Shown piece by piece: positions 55,145 to 64,000 of a stretch of DNA of 64,000 nt. Numbering within the stretch: position 1 is the stretch's first letter; each line of letters opens with the position of its first letter. The translations under genes were made by a program, and so were the position numbers. Source of the stretch: Lithobates sylvaticus. Lineage: Eukaryota; Chordata; Amphibia; Anura; Ranidae. Location: contig CM053029.1 in assembly GCA_028564925.1 (NCBI GenBank), positions 39,250,253-39,314,252 of the forward strand. Reading direction: 5' to 3'. The notes under the pieces were generated by a model, which was given only the letters and a program-made list of their open reading frames with translations, was not told the DNA's origin and searched no databases.

Positions 55145-55915
55145 TTAAGAATGTATCTAGCTTATAAACCAGAGGCACTGGATGGATAGTTGGATACATT
55201 GTTCTATATTTAGGCTGTATCTGGTCTATAAATCAGAAGCACTGGATAGACAGTTAAATACATGGCTCTATATTTAGGATGTATCTGGTCTATACACCAG
55301 AGGCTCTGACTGCACAGTTGGATAAATGATGCTATATTGAGGATGTGTCCGATCTATAAACCAGAGGCCCTGGATGTACAGTTGGATAAATGGCTCTATA
55401 TTTAGAATGTATCTGGTCTATAAAACAGAGGCACTGGATGGATAGTTGGATACATTGTTCTATATTTAGGTTGTATCTGGTCTATAAACCAGAAGCACTG
55501 GATGGACAGTTGTATAAATGCCTCTATATTTAGGGTGTATCTGGTCTATAAACCAGAGGCTTTGGATGGACAGTTGGATAAATGGTTCTATATTTAGGCT
55601 GTATCTGGTCTATAAACCAGAAGCACTGGATGGACAGTTGTATAAATGCCTCTATATTTAAGATGTATCTGGTCTATAAACCAGAGGCTCTGGATGTACA
55701 GTTGTATAAATGGCTCTATATTTAGGTTGTATCCGGTCTATAAACCAAAGGCTCTGGATGGACAGTTGGATAAATGGTTCTGTATTTAGGATGTACCTGG
55801 TCTATAAACTAGAGTCTCTGGATGGACAGTTGGATAAATGGTTCTATATTTAGGATGTATCTGGTCTATAAACCAGAAGCTCCGGATGGAGAGTTGGATA
55901 AATGGTTCTGCATTG
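55145..55915 (+). repeat. 64-bp minisatellite, array 2 (about 12 units)
   Basis: Same 64-bp unit as 18300-19225, with more variation between units ('ccagaagcactgg' variants of the palindrome). No clear dimer structure. It lies upstream of OR4, as array 1 does of OR1. Confidence 0.95.
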
Positions 55916-56059
55916 CATTGTTCTGTCCACTCTCCAAGTTGGAGAAATCAATCTGTTGTTTTTATAAGATATAAGTGGTCAAAAGTGATTGCCTACATAA
56001 TAAAATCTAATGCTATTCTAAAACCTATTGCAAAAATAAAATGAACATAATATTAAAAT

Positions 56060-56445
56060 TATTTTTAAAATGTTGCCATTCCTAAAAAGATTACTATGCA
56101 TATAAATGAACGTATCTTTCTGTCTCGTATTAAAAGCAGTGCAACTTTGTAGAAAAACAATGCCAGCTAGGCACATACCATGATGGTGATGAAGATAGGC
56201 CTTTTGCTGGGTCTAGCTCTGGTTCATGCATAACCTTCCCACCTCATAGCATAGGATGTAAGCGCAGACAAACCCATTAAAGTGAGTTCTGGTGTCAGCT
56301 GTCATTTATTGAGAATTATAGATCAGCCGTCATATTTTATAGTTTATGATGTCTCATTATAGAGCCACAGGGAATTGGAATAGATGTAAATGATATTAAA
56401 TCTCAGGAGGCCAATTACGATAAAAAGGATCCTCCTCGCGTGGAA
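56060..56445 (-). promoter_or_regulatory. putative OR4 promoter and first exon block
   Basis: Homologue of 19380-19770. Minus strand: GTAATTGGCC, ATTCCCTGTGGC, ATAATGAGACATCA, CTATAAAAT (56334-56342), then AAATGACAGCTGACACCAG. Conservation is strongest around the TATA-like box and downstream of it. The Gypsy fossil now separates it from OR4 by an extra 8.5 kb. Confidence 0.55.
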
Positions 56446-56633
56446 TGTGTTTATGGAGAAAAAAAAAGTTAAACAAGCAAATAAACAAACAAAAAGTCAA
56501 TCACACATAGTATCTCGCAATGTTATTTTGTGCTATAATTTGTAAATCTAAGTTTGGGCAAAACAGTTGAATGCTATTTAGTAACAAAAATGGAAATTGA
56601 AATGCCACACCAATGCTAAAAGGTCCAAATAAA
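56446..56633. other. flank; 5' side of the decayed hammerhead-bearing repeat
   Basis: No coding. 'ggtccaaataaaacattatt' continues, after removal of the L1, into 'cccgctaaagttggggatga' at 60453, so it is the other half of the repeat that holds the motif at 60481-60530. Confidence 0.5.
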
Positions 56634-57971
56634 ACATTATTCCTCTGATCTTAATATCGAACAGTGGTTTTGCAATGGAATAACCAATGTGGGACTATTA
56701 TACCCCTTTTTCGGGCCTACACCCATTCTCATACCTACAGGAGACATATGGAATAGTCAAACAATCCTTTTTCCTATTTCTTAGGATTTGATCTACTCTA
56801 TCTAAAATACAATGGACACAAGAAAATTGTATCCCAAATGCATTACTGAAATTCTACGATACTCCTAAACTGACACTCAAGGGTATTTCATTTACACACA
56901 GTCTGCTCACCACACCCTCAGATGAATTATCTTCCCCCTCAACTAACTATTGGTCCTCTCTCACGGACAATCTGCCACTGATTAAACTGTGGCACCAAGC
57001 CATAACTCTTCCCCGTCGCCTGTCCCACTGCATCTCCCATTAAGAAGCCGCACAAAAGCTACACCACAAAGGGTACCTCCCACCAGCCAGGCTTGCTGCT
57101 ATCTAGGGAGAACAATATCGCGCTAAACTTTGGTGAATAACTGAAAAACAGGTATAACCCCAAGCAGCTACATATAAATATGACGAAAATTCTATCAATG
57201 GTGGAAGTAAAAAATGTAGCGCTAAGCATGAAAAAGATACACTAAGAAGTGCCAAAGAATAAATGACTCAAATCACAGAGGTAAAAAACAGAGTGACTAC
57301 CTGTGTGAAAAAAACACATCAAAACACAAGTGCATATAGACAGTGAACTATTGACACATATGATAATTGCCTGTGTAAAAATAAAAATAATAATAAATAG
57401 AAAGTCCACAGTGCATGAACACACTTCAAATAAAAAAATGTCCCAATGCAGTGAACAGATGTGGATTTCAAATGAAAAGTGGACACACAAATGACTTGAA
57501 CTGGATCCTCTTTCAAAGTATTCAGATCGATATAAAGAAACAGATGTATGCTTACCAAAGCGAGTGGACTCCCTGTTAGCGACAGGAAAGTCAAACAAGC
57601 CTGTAGTATCCAGACACTGATGGATGGAACATCTCTGGCACGAGCCGATGTAATCCGTGGACTTCTCACTGGGAGATGATGGAACCGGATCTCTAGGGAC
57701 CCAAAGGTGGGAACCGGTACACAGCTTCAAACACAGGATCACGAACTCCAATCGGTCAGACCGGACGGCAAGCAGGGTATGGAAACTAGTAGCCGAAGAC
57801 CACTGGGGATAAGGTCAAGGCTCTCAAATGATGTTTTTCAAAGGCATGCGGAGAGAGGAAAAAAGGAGGGGAACTCCAATAGTGCAGATCAGCATGGAAG
57901 GTTTTATTAAAAGAAAACCACCAATACAAATAGTAAAAGTATATAAAAGTGATCACGATTAAAGGTTAAAA

Positions 57972-58058
57972 GCAGTGTGGGAATAGGTAGAACCTCGCCC
58001 TACGCGTTTCGTCTTAGACAGACTTCAACTGGGGCATCTACCTGTTCCCCCACACTGC
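57972..58058 (-). ncRNA. hammerhead-like motif in Penelope-like element
   Basis: Minus strand: long stem I (GCAGTGTGGG / CCCACACTGC and AGGTAGA / TCTACCT, then GCCC / GGGC), a core strand CAGTTGA where CTGANGA is expected (two changes), stem II GTCT-GTCTA-AGAC, GAAA (58008-58011 region), CGCG minimal stem III and UA before GGGC. The surrounding stems and the GAAA-CGCG-UA string fit the Penelope-type minimal hammerhead; the core changes suggest that this copy is inactive. Confidence 0.5.
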
Positions 58059-59257
58059 ACACATATATATAGATATCCATGAAGTAACAACCAATCGTCA
58101 GAAGCCCATACTTAGTATTCTGAAAGTGTTGATTGGCTCTAAGGGCGTCATGTGACGGGAAGTGAAGATCAGGATGGATTGTGTGGCCAATCCGATGTCG
58201 GACCGGGCCAGTCAGACAAGGTGAATGGTGGAAACAACACACATGCTCCATCTGATCTTGTGAGACTCCTCCCAAACACATGGTCAATTTGGCGCCAAAA
58301 TCTCTCACCCAATCAGCAGGACGGTGAACAAACGTCCAATAGAGTGGGCCACTCCAAGTCAACTACAGCAATGAAGGCTCGAGCAACAACTGACCAAATC
58401 TGACTGGTCTGATGGATGGCCAATCAGAGGCAGCGTAACCCAGCATCCAATCCTGAGCGGAGAGAAATCCGGAGATGGTTTGGCGCCAAAAAATAGTGAC
58501 AAACGTGGTAACGCCCGCTGCGTCCCTCCGTCGGAAGTGACGCAACGGGAACAGAGCAGGCATCGGTCGCCCCGACGTATATGGAAAGACGCCGACAGCG
58601 TCGAACTCCATCTGGACGTGATGACGTCACCCGTCTACGAGTGTCCGACATCAACCAGAGGCTCCGTCTATACGTAATGACGTCACGCGCCAACGGATGC
58701 CCGATGTCGGCCTCATCACGTGGCCGGCACGGACATAAATACACGCACTGGACATCAAAGCAACAATGGGCCTGAAGGGGTATCTGACCAAACATAAAAT
58801 CAAAAATTTTTCATATTACCAAAAAAGGGAAAAAATATATTGGAAATATAAAAATATAAACACTCACTTCCCTTTTTAATTGGCCTCGTTATAACACCTA
58901 AGGTGAAGGTATAACACCCTGACCCCTAGTGTTAGGAGGTATGAACAGCAAGTCACAGAAAAATAAAAAAATAAAATGAACACAGCAAGACAAAATAAAC
59001 AATACACAGTAAAGAACACGGGCCAGCGCCATCATGTGGTTATAACCCATAGTGCATTCCACAATAAGTATTCTTTCTATGCAGATTGTGCCAAACAAGC
59101 AAAATAAGCCCTCAATATAGCATGATGGTATACATAAACCTTTCTATGCTTACACAGTTATATGATACATAACAAATACCAGATGTAAATGAATACATGA
59201 ACGGGACTGAAACAACTCTAGCGAAAATTGAAGGTGGGTCAAATGGAAAGAATAGAC

Positions 59258-59500
59258 TCAGGATGAATTGATAAATGAATTTATATCCCACTCGACATTT
59301 AACCCAAAAGGCGAGTAGGTGCGGAGCTCATAAATCCAATAGGTTTCCAGACGGGATACCCCGCGTAGGCGGGATTCACCTCTCCAATGGGGAATAAACT
59401 GATCTATGATCAGAAATTGTGTTCCAATGGGATTACGATCATGGGTCTCTAAATAGTGGCGAGGGACACTGTGATTAGTTTTCCCCTTTTTAATGTTATT
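59258..59500 (-). CDS. Penelope-like GIY-YIG endonuclease, C-terminal part
   Basis: The minus strand is open from about 59500 to a TGA at 59258-59260 and reads HSVPRHYLETHDRNP, then RLETYWIYELRTYSPFGLN and VEWDINSFIN before the stop. The LET-YWIY-L-T-SPFGLN-E-D arrangement is the conserved C-terminus of the GIY-YIG endonuclease of Penelope-like elements (residues that follow the catalytic GIY-YIG hairpin). About 80 of some 800 residues remain because the element is 5'-truncated. No interruptions in the part that is left. Confidence 0.85.
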   Translation of the reverse strand, partial: NNIKKGKTNHSVPRHYLETHDRNPIGTQFLIIDQFIPHWRGESRLRGVSRLETYWIYELRTYSPFGLNVEWDINSFINSS

Positions 59501-60452
59501 TATTTACATTAAACATTGCTGCTATCTACCTTACAACATCGGCGAAGTGCTGGATAGGTTGCGGGGAGAAAGGAACTCTACGCCACATCTGGTGGGACTG
59601 CCCCAACATCCAAAAGTTCTAGCAGGAGATATCTACCCTTATCTCCTCCACATGTCCTGCATCTCCCCCCATGACATCTTTAGATCTCCTGCTGGGTTTA
59701 TCAATCCTCACGAGGCGTAAACAAACAAAAACACTGGCAACTCATATCCTGATAGCTGCCCGTCTAGCATTAGCAAGAAGGTGGAAGTCTGTAAACTTAC
59801 CCACAATAACGGATACTCTCTGCATACTTAATGAACATTTCAAACTGGAATACGCATTTGCTAAATCCAAACTGACCACCAAAGCTTTTCTCAAAAATTG
59901 GGCTTCATGGATTGCTGACCAGAGAAGTGAACTCCTTGACTGAGTTGAGCCCAACAAACTACCCCCTCCTCTATTTTACCAGTTCTCCACATCTCCAGTC
60001 AGGTCTACTTAACAACTACAAGATCCAGTAACAGTCATTAATACCCCCAATTGAAATCCTTGAGCCCAGCCAGGCCAACTCATAATGAAAGGATATATCA
60101 TCACCCAATCTATTCAGCTCATAGACACTTTTATTGACTCCTAATGGTATGGCAAATACCAATGTTAATTGCAGTTATGTTTAGGTTTATAATTTTGTTG
60201 TTCTCTTAATTTTTTTTTATTTGTTTTATCATACTCCTGTTTATTGCCCACTTAAAGTTAGCACCCATAGGGGTGGGTGGGAAATGGACACTAAGACATT
60301 CTGAAGCTAATATCTATTGTTCTAGCTAACAACCTATTAGAATGTTATGTAAATCAGACCTAAGTAAGGTTTCAACTGTTTGTAGAAAATCTACATCATG
60401 TTTTCCTTGAAACTCAATAAACTTTAAGTTTTTTAAAAAAAACATTATTCCC

Positions 60453-60700
60453 GCTAAAGTTGGGGATGATCCAAAAAGTAGCTGATGCATTTTGGGGGTT
60501 CAAGAGCATCCCTTTCTTCAGGGCTTGATTGGCAACAATGTGAATAAATTAGAAGTAAACTGGTATTTAATGTTTTTTTTCCAGTGTGATTGCAAGCACA
60601 AGCGTTGTCAGCAGCTGTTTTGGCAGCCAGCCTTGCCTCCAATTTTGTTACATTACACTACAAGCCAATGAGACCATAGAGATACTCTGGAGAGGGGAAG
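60453..60700 (-). repeat. old repeat with decayed hammerhead-like motif
   Basis: Minus strand 60481-60530: CTGAAGA (60516-60522, matches CTGANGA), stem II AGGG/CCCC around an 11-base loop, then CAAAATGCATC where GAAACGCGTC would be expected. The differences are mainly those produced by CpG decay (CGCG to TGCA). It is the host repeat into which the L1 at 56644-60442 inserted. Confidence 0.4.
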
Positions 60701-61232
60701 CTTCCTACCTGGAAACCAGATAATTTATCAATGCCAATACTTTAAGATAGCAATACCAGTGAGTTAACTCTATGGGGCTGTTTCATTAAAACTGGAGAGT
60801 GAAAACATCTGATGCAACTGTGCATGGTAGCCAATCGGCTTCTAACCTCAGCTTCAAATAACCGCTGGCCAACCGTATACTGTACTTTTACGGTGGCAAG
60901 GCGGCTCTCCTATTAAAACTCACGTACAGGTACGTGATTTTGCACTTCTGAGTCTGGGGCACGCACGCGCACTGCCATTGACCATCTCCCACTGTGATTG
61001 GACACAGCAAGAGGCAATCAGCGGGTCCGGCTGACACAATGTCCGCCATGACCCGCCAATCGTTCCCAAAAGAGGCAGAATGGCAGTCTGTCTATGTAAA
61101 CAATGTAGATTACCATTTTGTCAGTAGGGAATGTAGTGATCCTTTGTTTCTGCTAAGCAGGAAAACAAAATTCTGCTTTCCCACAGTAAAAGCACCTCCC
61201 CCACAGTTAGCAAGCCCTCCCTAGGAAAACAT
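60701..61232. other. no gene seen; repeat-like
   Basis: From about 60840 ('taaccgctggccaaccgtat') to 61190 the sequence is CpG-bearing and resembles a family A-style repeat. No coding. Confidence 0.5.
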
Positions 61233-61400
61233 TTGGCCAAGCCGAACACAAAGCCAAAATCCATCAAGGAGACTCTGACCAGGGCTTCTTCCAAGATGGG
61301 GCCGCCACATTCCTCTAGATCTGTCACACAGCACACGCTGTATTCACAGAAAAGGACAAGGCTCCCAGGATGGTGGATGGTGGATTGTAGATCTACAATC
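61233..61400 (+). pseudogene. L1 ORF1 N-terminal-like piece
   Basis: Reads AKPNTKPKSIKETLTRASSKMGPP, resembling the basic, disordered N-terminus of an L1 ORF1 protein. The first codon is TTG, not ATG. The frame is lost before the RNA-binding domain. Assignment rests on composition and position. Confidence 0.45.
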
Positions 61401-61442
61401 CACGGTCACTGTGCTCTTTCAGGAGCTTAGTCCATAAATCCC

Positions 61443-62140
61443 TATTGAATGGTTGGAGATAAATAGTAGATAGAATCTATAGATCCCTGGCTCCACGATC
61501 AGAAGAGTGCCCACCTCGTGACATAGTGGTGAAGCTCCACTATTTCAACACCAAGGAGCAGCTAATGATGGCAGCCCACAACAAAGACACCCTGACCTTT
61601 CAGCTTACTCCTACTGAAGCCACCACCGAGGGGTCCACCTCCCCAAAGAAAGCACAAGACTACCTGGACGAGATTGAGAACAGGATGAGAAGGAAAAATA
61701 TCCGTATAGTCGGCCTACCAGAACACTCTGAGGGCCCAGACCCCGCCGCTTTCTTAGAAAAGTGGTTGATCGAAACTTTTGGTCAGGACTCGTTCTCTTC
61801 ACTTCTCGCAGTTGAAAGAGCCCACAGGGTCCCTTCTAGACCCATACAACCTGGGGCCCCTCCTAGACCCTTCCTAGCAAAATTGCTATTTTTTAAGGAC
61901 AAAGTAACAATCATACGGAAGGCAAGGGAGCTAGGAAATATTTTTTACAATGGTAAGAGGGTGTCTATCTACCCCGACTATTCGCCAGACCTTCAAAAAA
62001 GGAGATCTCAATTCGGGGAAATAAAACGCAACCTCCGCCAAGCTAATTTAACTTATGCCCTGCTTTACCCAGCCAAATTGAGAGTAATGGCTCTCGGTGG
62101 GACTTTACTTTTTGACTCCCCTAAAGGGGCTGAAGAATGA
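61443..62140 (+). pseudogene. L1 ORF1, apparently chimeric
   Basis: Starts with the ORF1 C-terminal-domain motif IYRSLAPR...CPPRDIVVKLHYF and, after LTFQ, jumps to text that normally precedes it: AQDYLDEIENRMRRKNIRI (end of coiled coil, start of the RRM), EFLE-like linker, ERAHRVPSRP, then a second C-terminal domain (PPRPFLAKLLFFKDK, NIFYNGKRVSIYPDYS) and stop at 62138-62140. So a C-terminal-domain segment sits ahead of the RRM, the wrong order, with the reading frame kept. No ATG start. Confidence 0.7.
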
Positions 62141-62531
62141 CTAACAAAATATAAGGACTGACTCTAGATGACCAGGATCAATCTAATGTGCTGACTGGAC
62201 TGGGGGGGGGGGGGGGGCGGGTTGTTACGGTATTTAACGGAGCGGGGGGGCGGGTGGCGATACACAGCGATATATTTTTTCTGTTTTTTTTTTCTCCTTC
62301 TTATCCAAAGCTGTTTTGTCGCCCCGGGGGGGGGGGGGGGGGGGGGGAGGAACGGGGAGGGTAGGCACGGTGGGAAGAGGTTCAAAGGTGGCGCACTCCA
62401 ATGGTTTTGGGGTGCGGCAGGTTGATTCCAGGGGGAGGTTTTTTTAAAATGGGAGGGTGGGGGATGGATGGTCAGGGACGAGTAAGGGGAGGGTTAGGAA
62501 TGGGGCAGATTTACTGGCACTAATACTAAGA

Positions 62532-62885
62532 ATGTCTCAAAGGAGGGGTGTATGGGTAGGTCACATTAGAAGGCCCTCGGCCAAACCTAGGTTGGTAATG
62601 AATGTTGTATGTAATCAGAATGTCAGAATTGTTGGATGTGAATATATGGATGTGGGGGAGTGGCATAGTAGGTACGTAAGAGTATGGTTGAGGGAGAAAA
62701 AAGGTTATGTTAAAATACACATTCACATGGAAAGATTGTCTGGCACTATTTCACAAGTACTCACTAGATATCCACGTTTTGATGCTATGGCCGTCCAAAA
62801 GGATCTCACAAATGTCAAATACACTTATAAATATAGAGCATGGGAGTATGAATCAATGTTTACTGTTGAAATTATAGAGATTTAG
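62532..62885 (+). other. unrecognised 117-codon frame between L1 ORF1 and ORF2
   Basis: Opens with ATG (MSQRRGVWVGHIRR), is rich in R/K/Y and V (YVRVWLREKKGYVKIHIHM) and ends 8 bp before the ORF2 ATG. I recognise no domain. It may be chance openness of the spacer. The frame extends upstream to 62457 without ATG. Confidence 0.25.
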
Positions 62886-62893
62886 AACCACTA

Positions 62894-64000
62894 ATGAGTT
62901 ACGATACACAGGTTAATAGGAAACAAGTCACTATTTGCTCCTGGAATATTAGGGGATTAGGCGACCCGGGAAAAAAAGCTGCAGCACTGTCCATGATTAG
63001 ATCCTACGGGGTTTCTATTCTTTGTCTCCAGGAGACCCACCTTACTAAAGCCTCTATACCCAGGTTAGGGTGGAGAGAGTTTGCCCTACAGTATCACTCG
63101 GTCTATTCGTCCTTTTCAAGAGGAGTTAGTATATTGGTGAACTCAGGGATTACATTCAACTGTATCCGAAGTAGAATTGACGACGGGGGAAGGTATATCT
63201 TTTTACATTGTAAAGTCGAAAACAAAGCCGTCCTCTTGGCCAATGTGTACATCCCGCCTCCCTTTGACACTAGGGTTCTGCTCGACCTGGTCGAGTTTGT
63301 GCTGGATAGTCCGGGTCTCCCGGTTATGGTCCTTGGAGATTTCAATATGGTAGTAGATCCTGTACTTGATAGGCTCCCCCCAGGGAGTCAGAGGGGTGGG
63401 GTGGGCTAATGGATAGCCGCCTCCCTCGTCTCCTAGAGGAATTGGGCCTGAAAGATATTTGGAGATTGAGGAACCCCGGGATTAGGGGATACTCTTGCTT
63501 CTCCAGCACACACTCCACTCTGTCGAGGATAGACATGTTGCTCTGCAATGATGAATCGATGTCCCTGCTAGACAATATCCGGTATAGGCCAAGAAGTCTC
63601 TCCGAACACTCCCCGTTGACAGCCTCAATGGAGGTGGGGGAGAGAACTACGTATCGGGAATGGAGAATCAACCCCTCCTGGCTGGAATTAATGGGCGACC
63701 CACAAGAGGTTATACATGCTCTGAGAGAAAGCTTCGATATGAATGCTCAATCGACTTCCCAGGGGGTAATTTGGGATACAGTAAAGGCTATTCTCCGGGG
63801 TTTGCTGATACAGCAAATCTCTAGAATAAAAAAACAGTCAAGGGAGAGGGAGGAGAACGCAGCTAGAAAAGTATCCCTTGCAGAAGCGAAATACATAAAA
63901 AATTCATTATTGGTAAATTTTAATGAATGGGTAGTGGCACAAAAAGAATACCGCTCTGTCCTGCTGAGTAAAGCAGAACAAAAATATATCTTCCAGAAGC
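62894..64000 (+). pseudogene. L1 ORF2, endonuclease and linker, partial
   Basis: From the ATG at 62894: CSWNIRGLGDPGKK, LCLQETHL, RGVSILVNS, LLANVYIPPPFD, VLGDFN (endonuclease motifs). Near 63400 the frame shifts by one base; it resumes as MDSRLPRLLEELGLKDIW, SRIDMLLC and SLSEHSPLT (the SDH motif has E for D) and stays open to the window end (QKEYRSVLLSKAEQKYIFQK). RT lies outside the window. The frameshift and the D to E change argue that this copy is inactive. Confidence 0.85.

Larger units (their letters stand above)
57106..59515 (-). mobile_element. Penelope-like element, 3' part, 13-bp TSD
   Basis: Bounded by perfect 13-bp direct repeats TTGCTGCTATCTA (57093-57105 and 59516-59528). On the minus strand it starts within the GIY-YIG endonuclease C-terminus and runs through about 2.1 kb of non-coding sequence that contains a hammerhead-like core (57972-58058) and a 'ttttaataaaacc' motif. 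It landed in an older L1. The coding tail is clean, so this is a fairly young 5'-truncated copy. Confidence 0.85.
56644..60442 (+). mobile_element. 5'-truncated L1, interrupted by Penelope-like element
   Basis: Target duplication ACATTATTCC (56634-56643 and 60443-60452) with an A-rich 3' tail (60436-60442). L1 sequence is 56644-57105 and 59516-60442 (about 1.39 kb); a 2410-bp element separates the halves. Coding pieces include SLTDNLPLIKLWHQA and HHKGYLPPARLA before, and GTLRHIWWDCPNI (zinc knuckle) and ATHILIAARLALARRWKS after the insertion. Frameshifts and stops are present. The 3' end is 'gaaactcaataaactttaag'. Confidence 0.9.
61233..64000 (+). mobile_element. L1 LINE, second lineage, runs off window
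   Basis: ORF1 pieces (61233-62140), a roughly 750-bp spacer with two poly-G tracts (62202-62217, 62326-62347), and ORF2 from 62894 to the window end (endonuclease and the start of the linker to RT). Sequence is clearly different from the L1 at 38984-45574. It has at least one frameshift in ORF2. Confidence 0.9.

Noticed and set aside
58152-58795. Several 60-120 codon frames in the Penelope-like element's non-coding part
   Set aside because: No motifs, overlapping on both strands, GC-rich local composition.

Overview
This is a vertebrate window, almost certainly from a frog and most likely a ranid. The evidence is four tandem type I olfactory receptor (OR) units, frog-style CR1 and L1 LINEs, a Penelope-like element with a GIY-YIG endonuclease tail, and many copies of one interspersed repeat ('family A', roughly AACCACTT...AAGTGGTT) that I recognise from ranid sequence. 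There is no prokaryotic content. The host genes seen are the ORs only, all on the minus strand. Almost everything else is transposon sequence, much of it nested.

Layout. 0-9.7 kb: repeats, a folded-back Tc1 remnant (1.4-2.1 kb), a 3.45 kb long-inverted-repeat element with a minisatellite in its loop (2.66-6.11 kb), a solo Tc1 end (6.25 kb) and an AT-rich element with inverted ends (8.5-9.7 kb). 9.7-13.3 kb: a CR1 LINE broken by two insertions, one a 635-bp near-perfect palindromic element flanked by CCGG. 14.2-15.1 kb: a TTAA-flanked element carrying a 298-bp insertion with a 14-bp target duplication and a hammerhead-ribozyme-like core. 16.2-19.8 kb: intact OR1, then a 64-bp minisatellite and a conserved TATA-containing block that I read as the OR promoter and first exon. 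21-25.4 kb: family A copies and an old L1. 25.4-29.8 kb: two OR pseudogenes, one split by a 2.3 kb hAT element with a perfect 8-bp duplication, the other by a 608-bp insertion with a 12-bp duplication. 29.8-35.4 kb: family A copies hosting a hAT-like element and a 1.48 kb Harbinger-like element. 37.1-39.0 kb: two more members of that Harbinger-like family. 39.0-45.6 kb: a full-length L1 with both ORFs open and a perfect 15-bp target duplication, inserted at the stop codon of OR4. 45.6-46.6 kb: OR4, full 7TM but with its start codon changed to ATA. 46.6-55.1 kb: a fossil Ty3/Gypsy element with a PNMA-like Gag, lying between OR4 and its own minisatellite and promoter block (55.1-56.5 kb). 56.6-60.4 kb: an L1 fragment with a Penelope-like element inside it. 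61.2-64.0 kb: a further L1 running off the window.

The OR units are a segmental duplication: OR1 and OR4 share the order promoter block - 64-bp array - receptor, and OR3 shares upstream sequence with OR1. Two signals deserve most attention. First, four hammerhead-like motifs in different states of decay sit in small retroposed sequences, one of them in a Penelope-like element that still has its endonuclease tail. Second, a GC-rich core with a large palindrome and outward-facing TATA boxes is shared by two elements whose ends and target duplications place them in different superfamilies (hAT and Harbinger-like).
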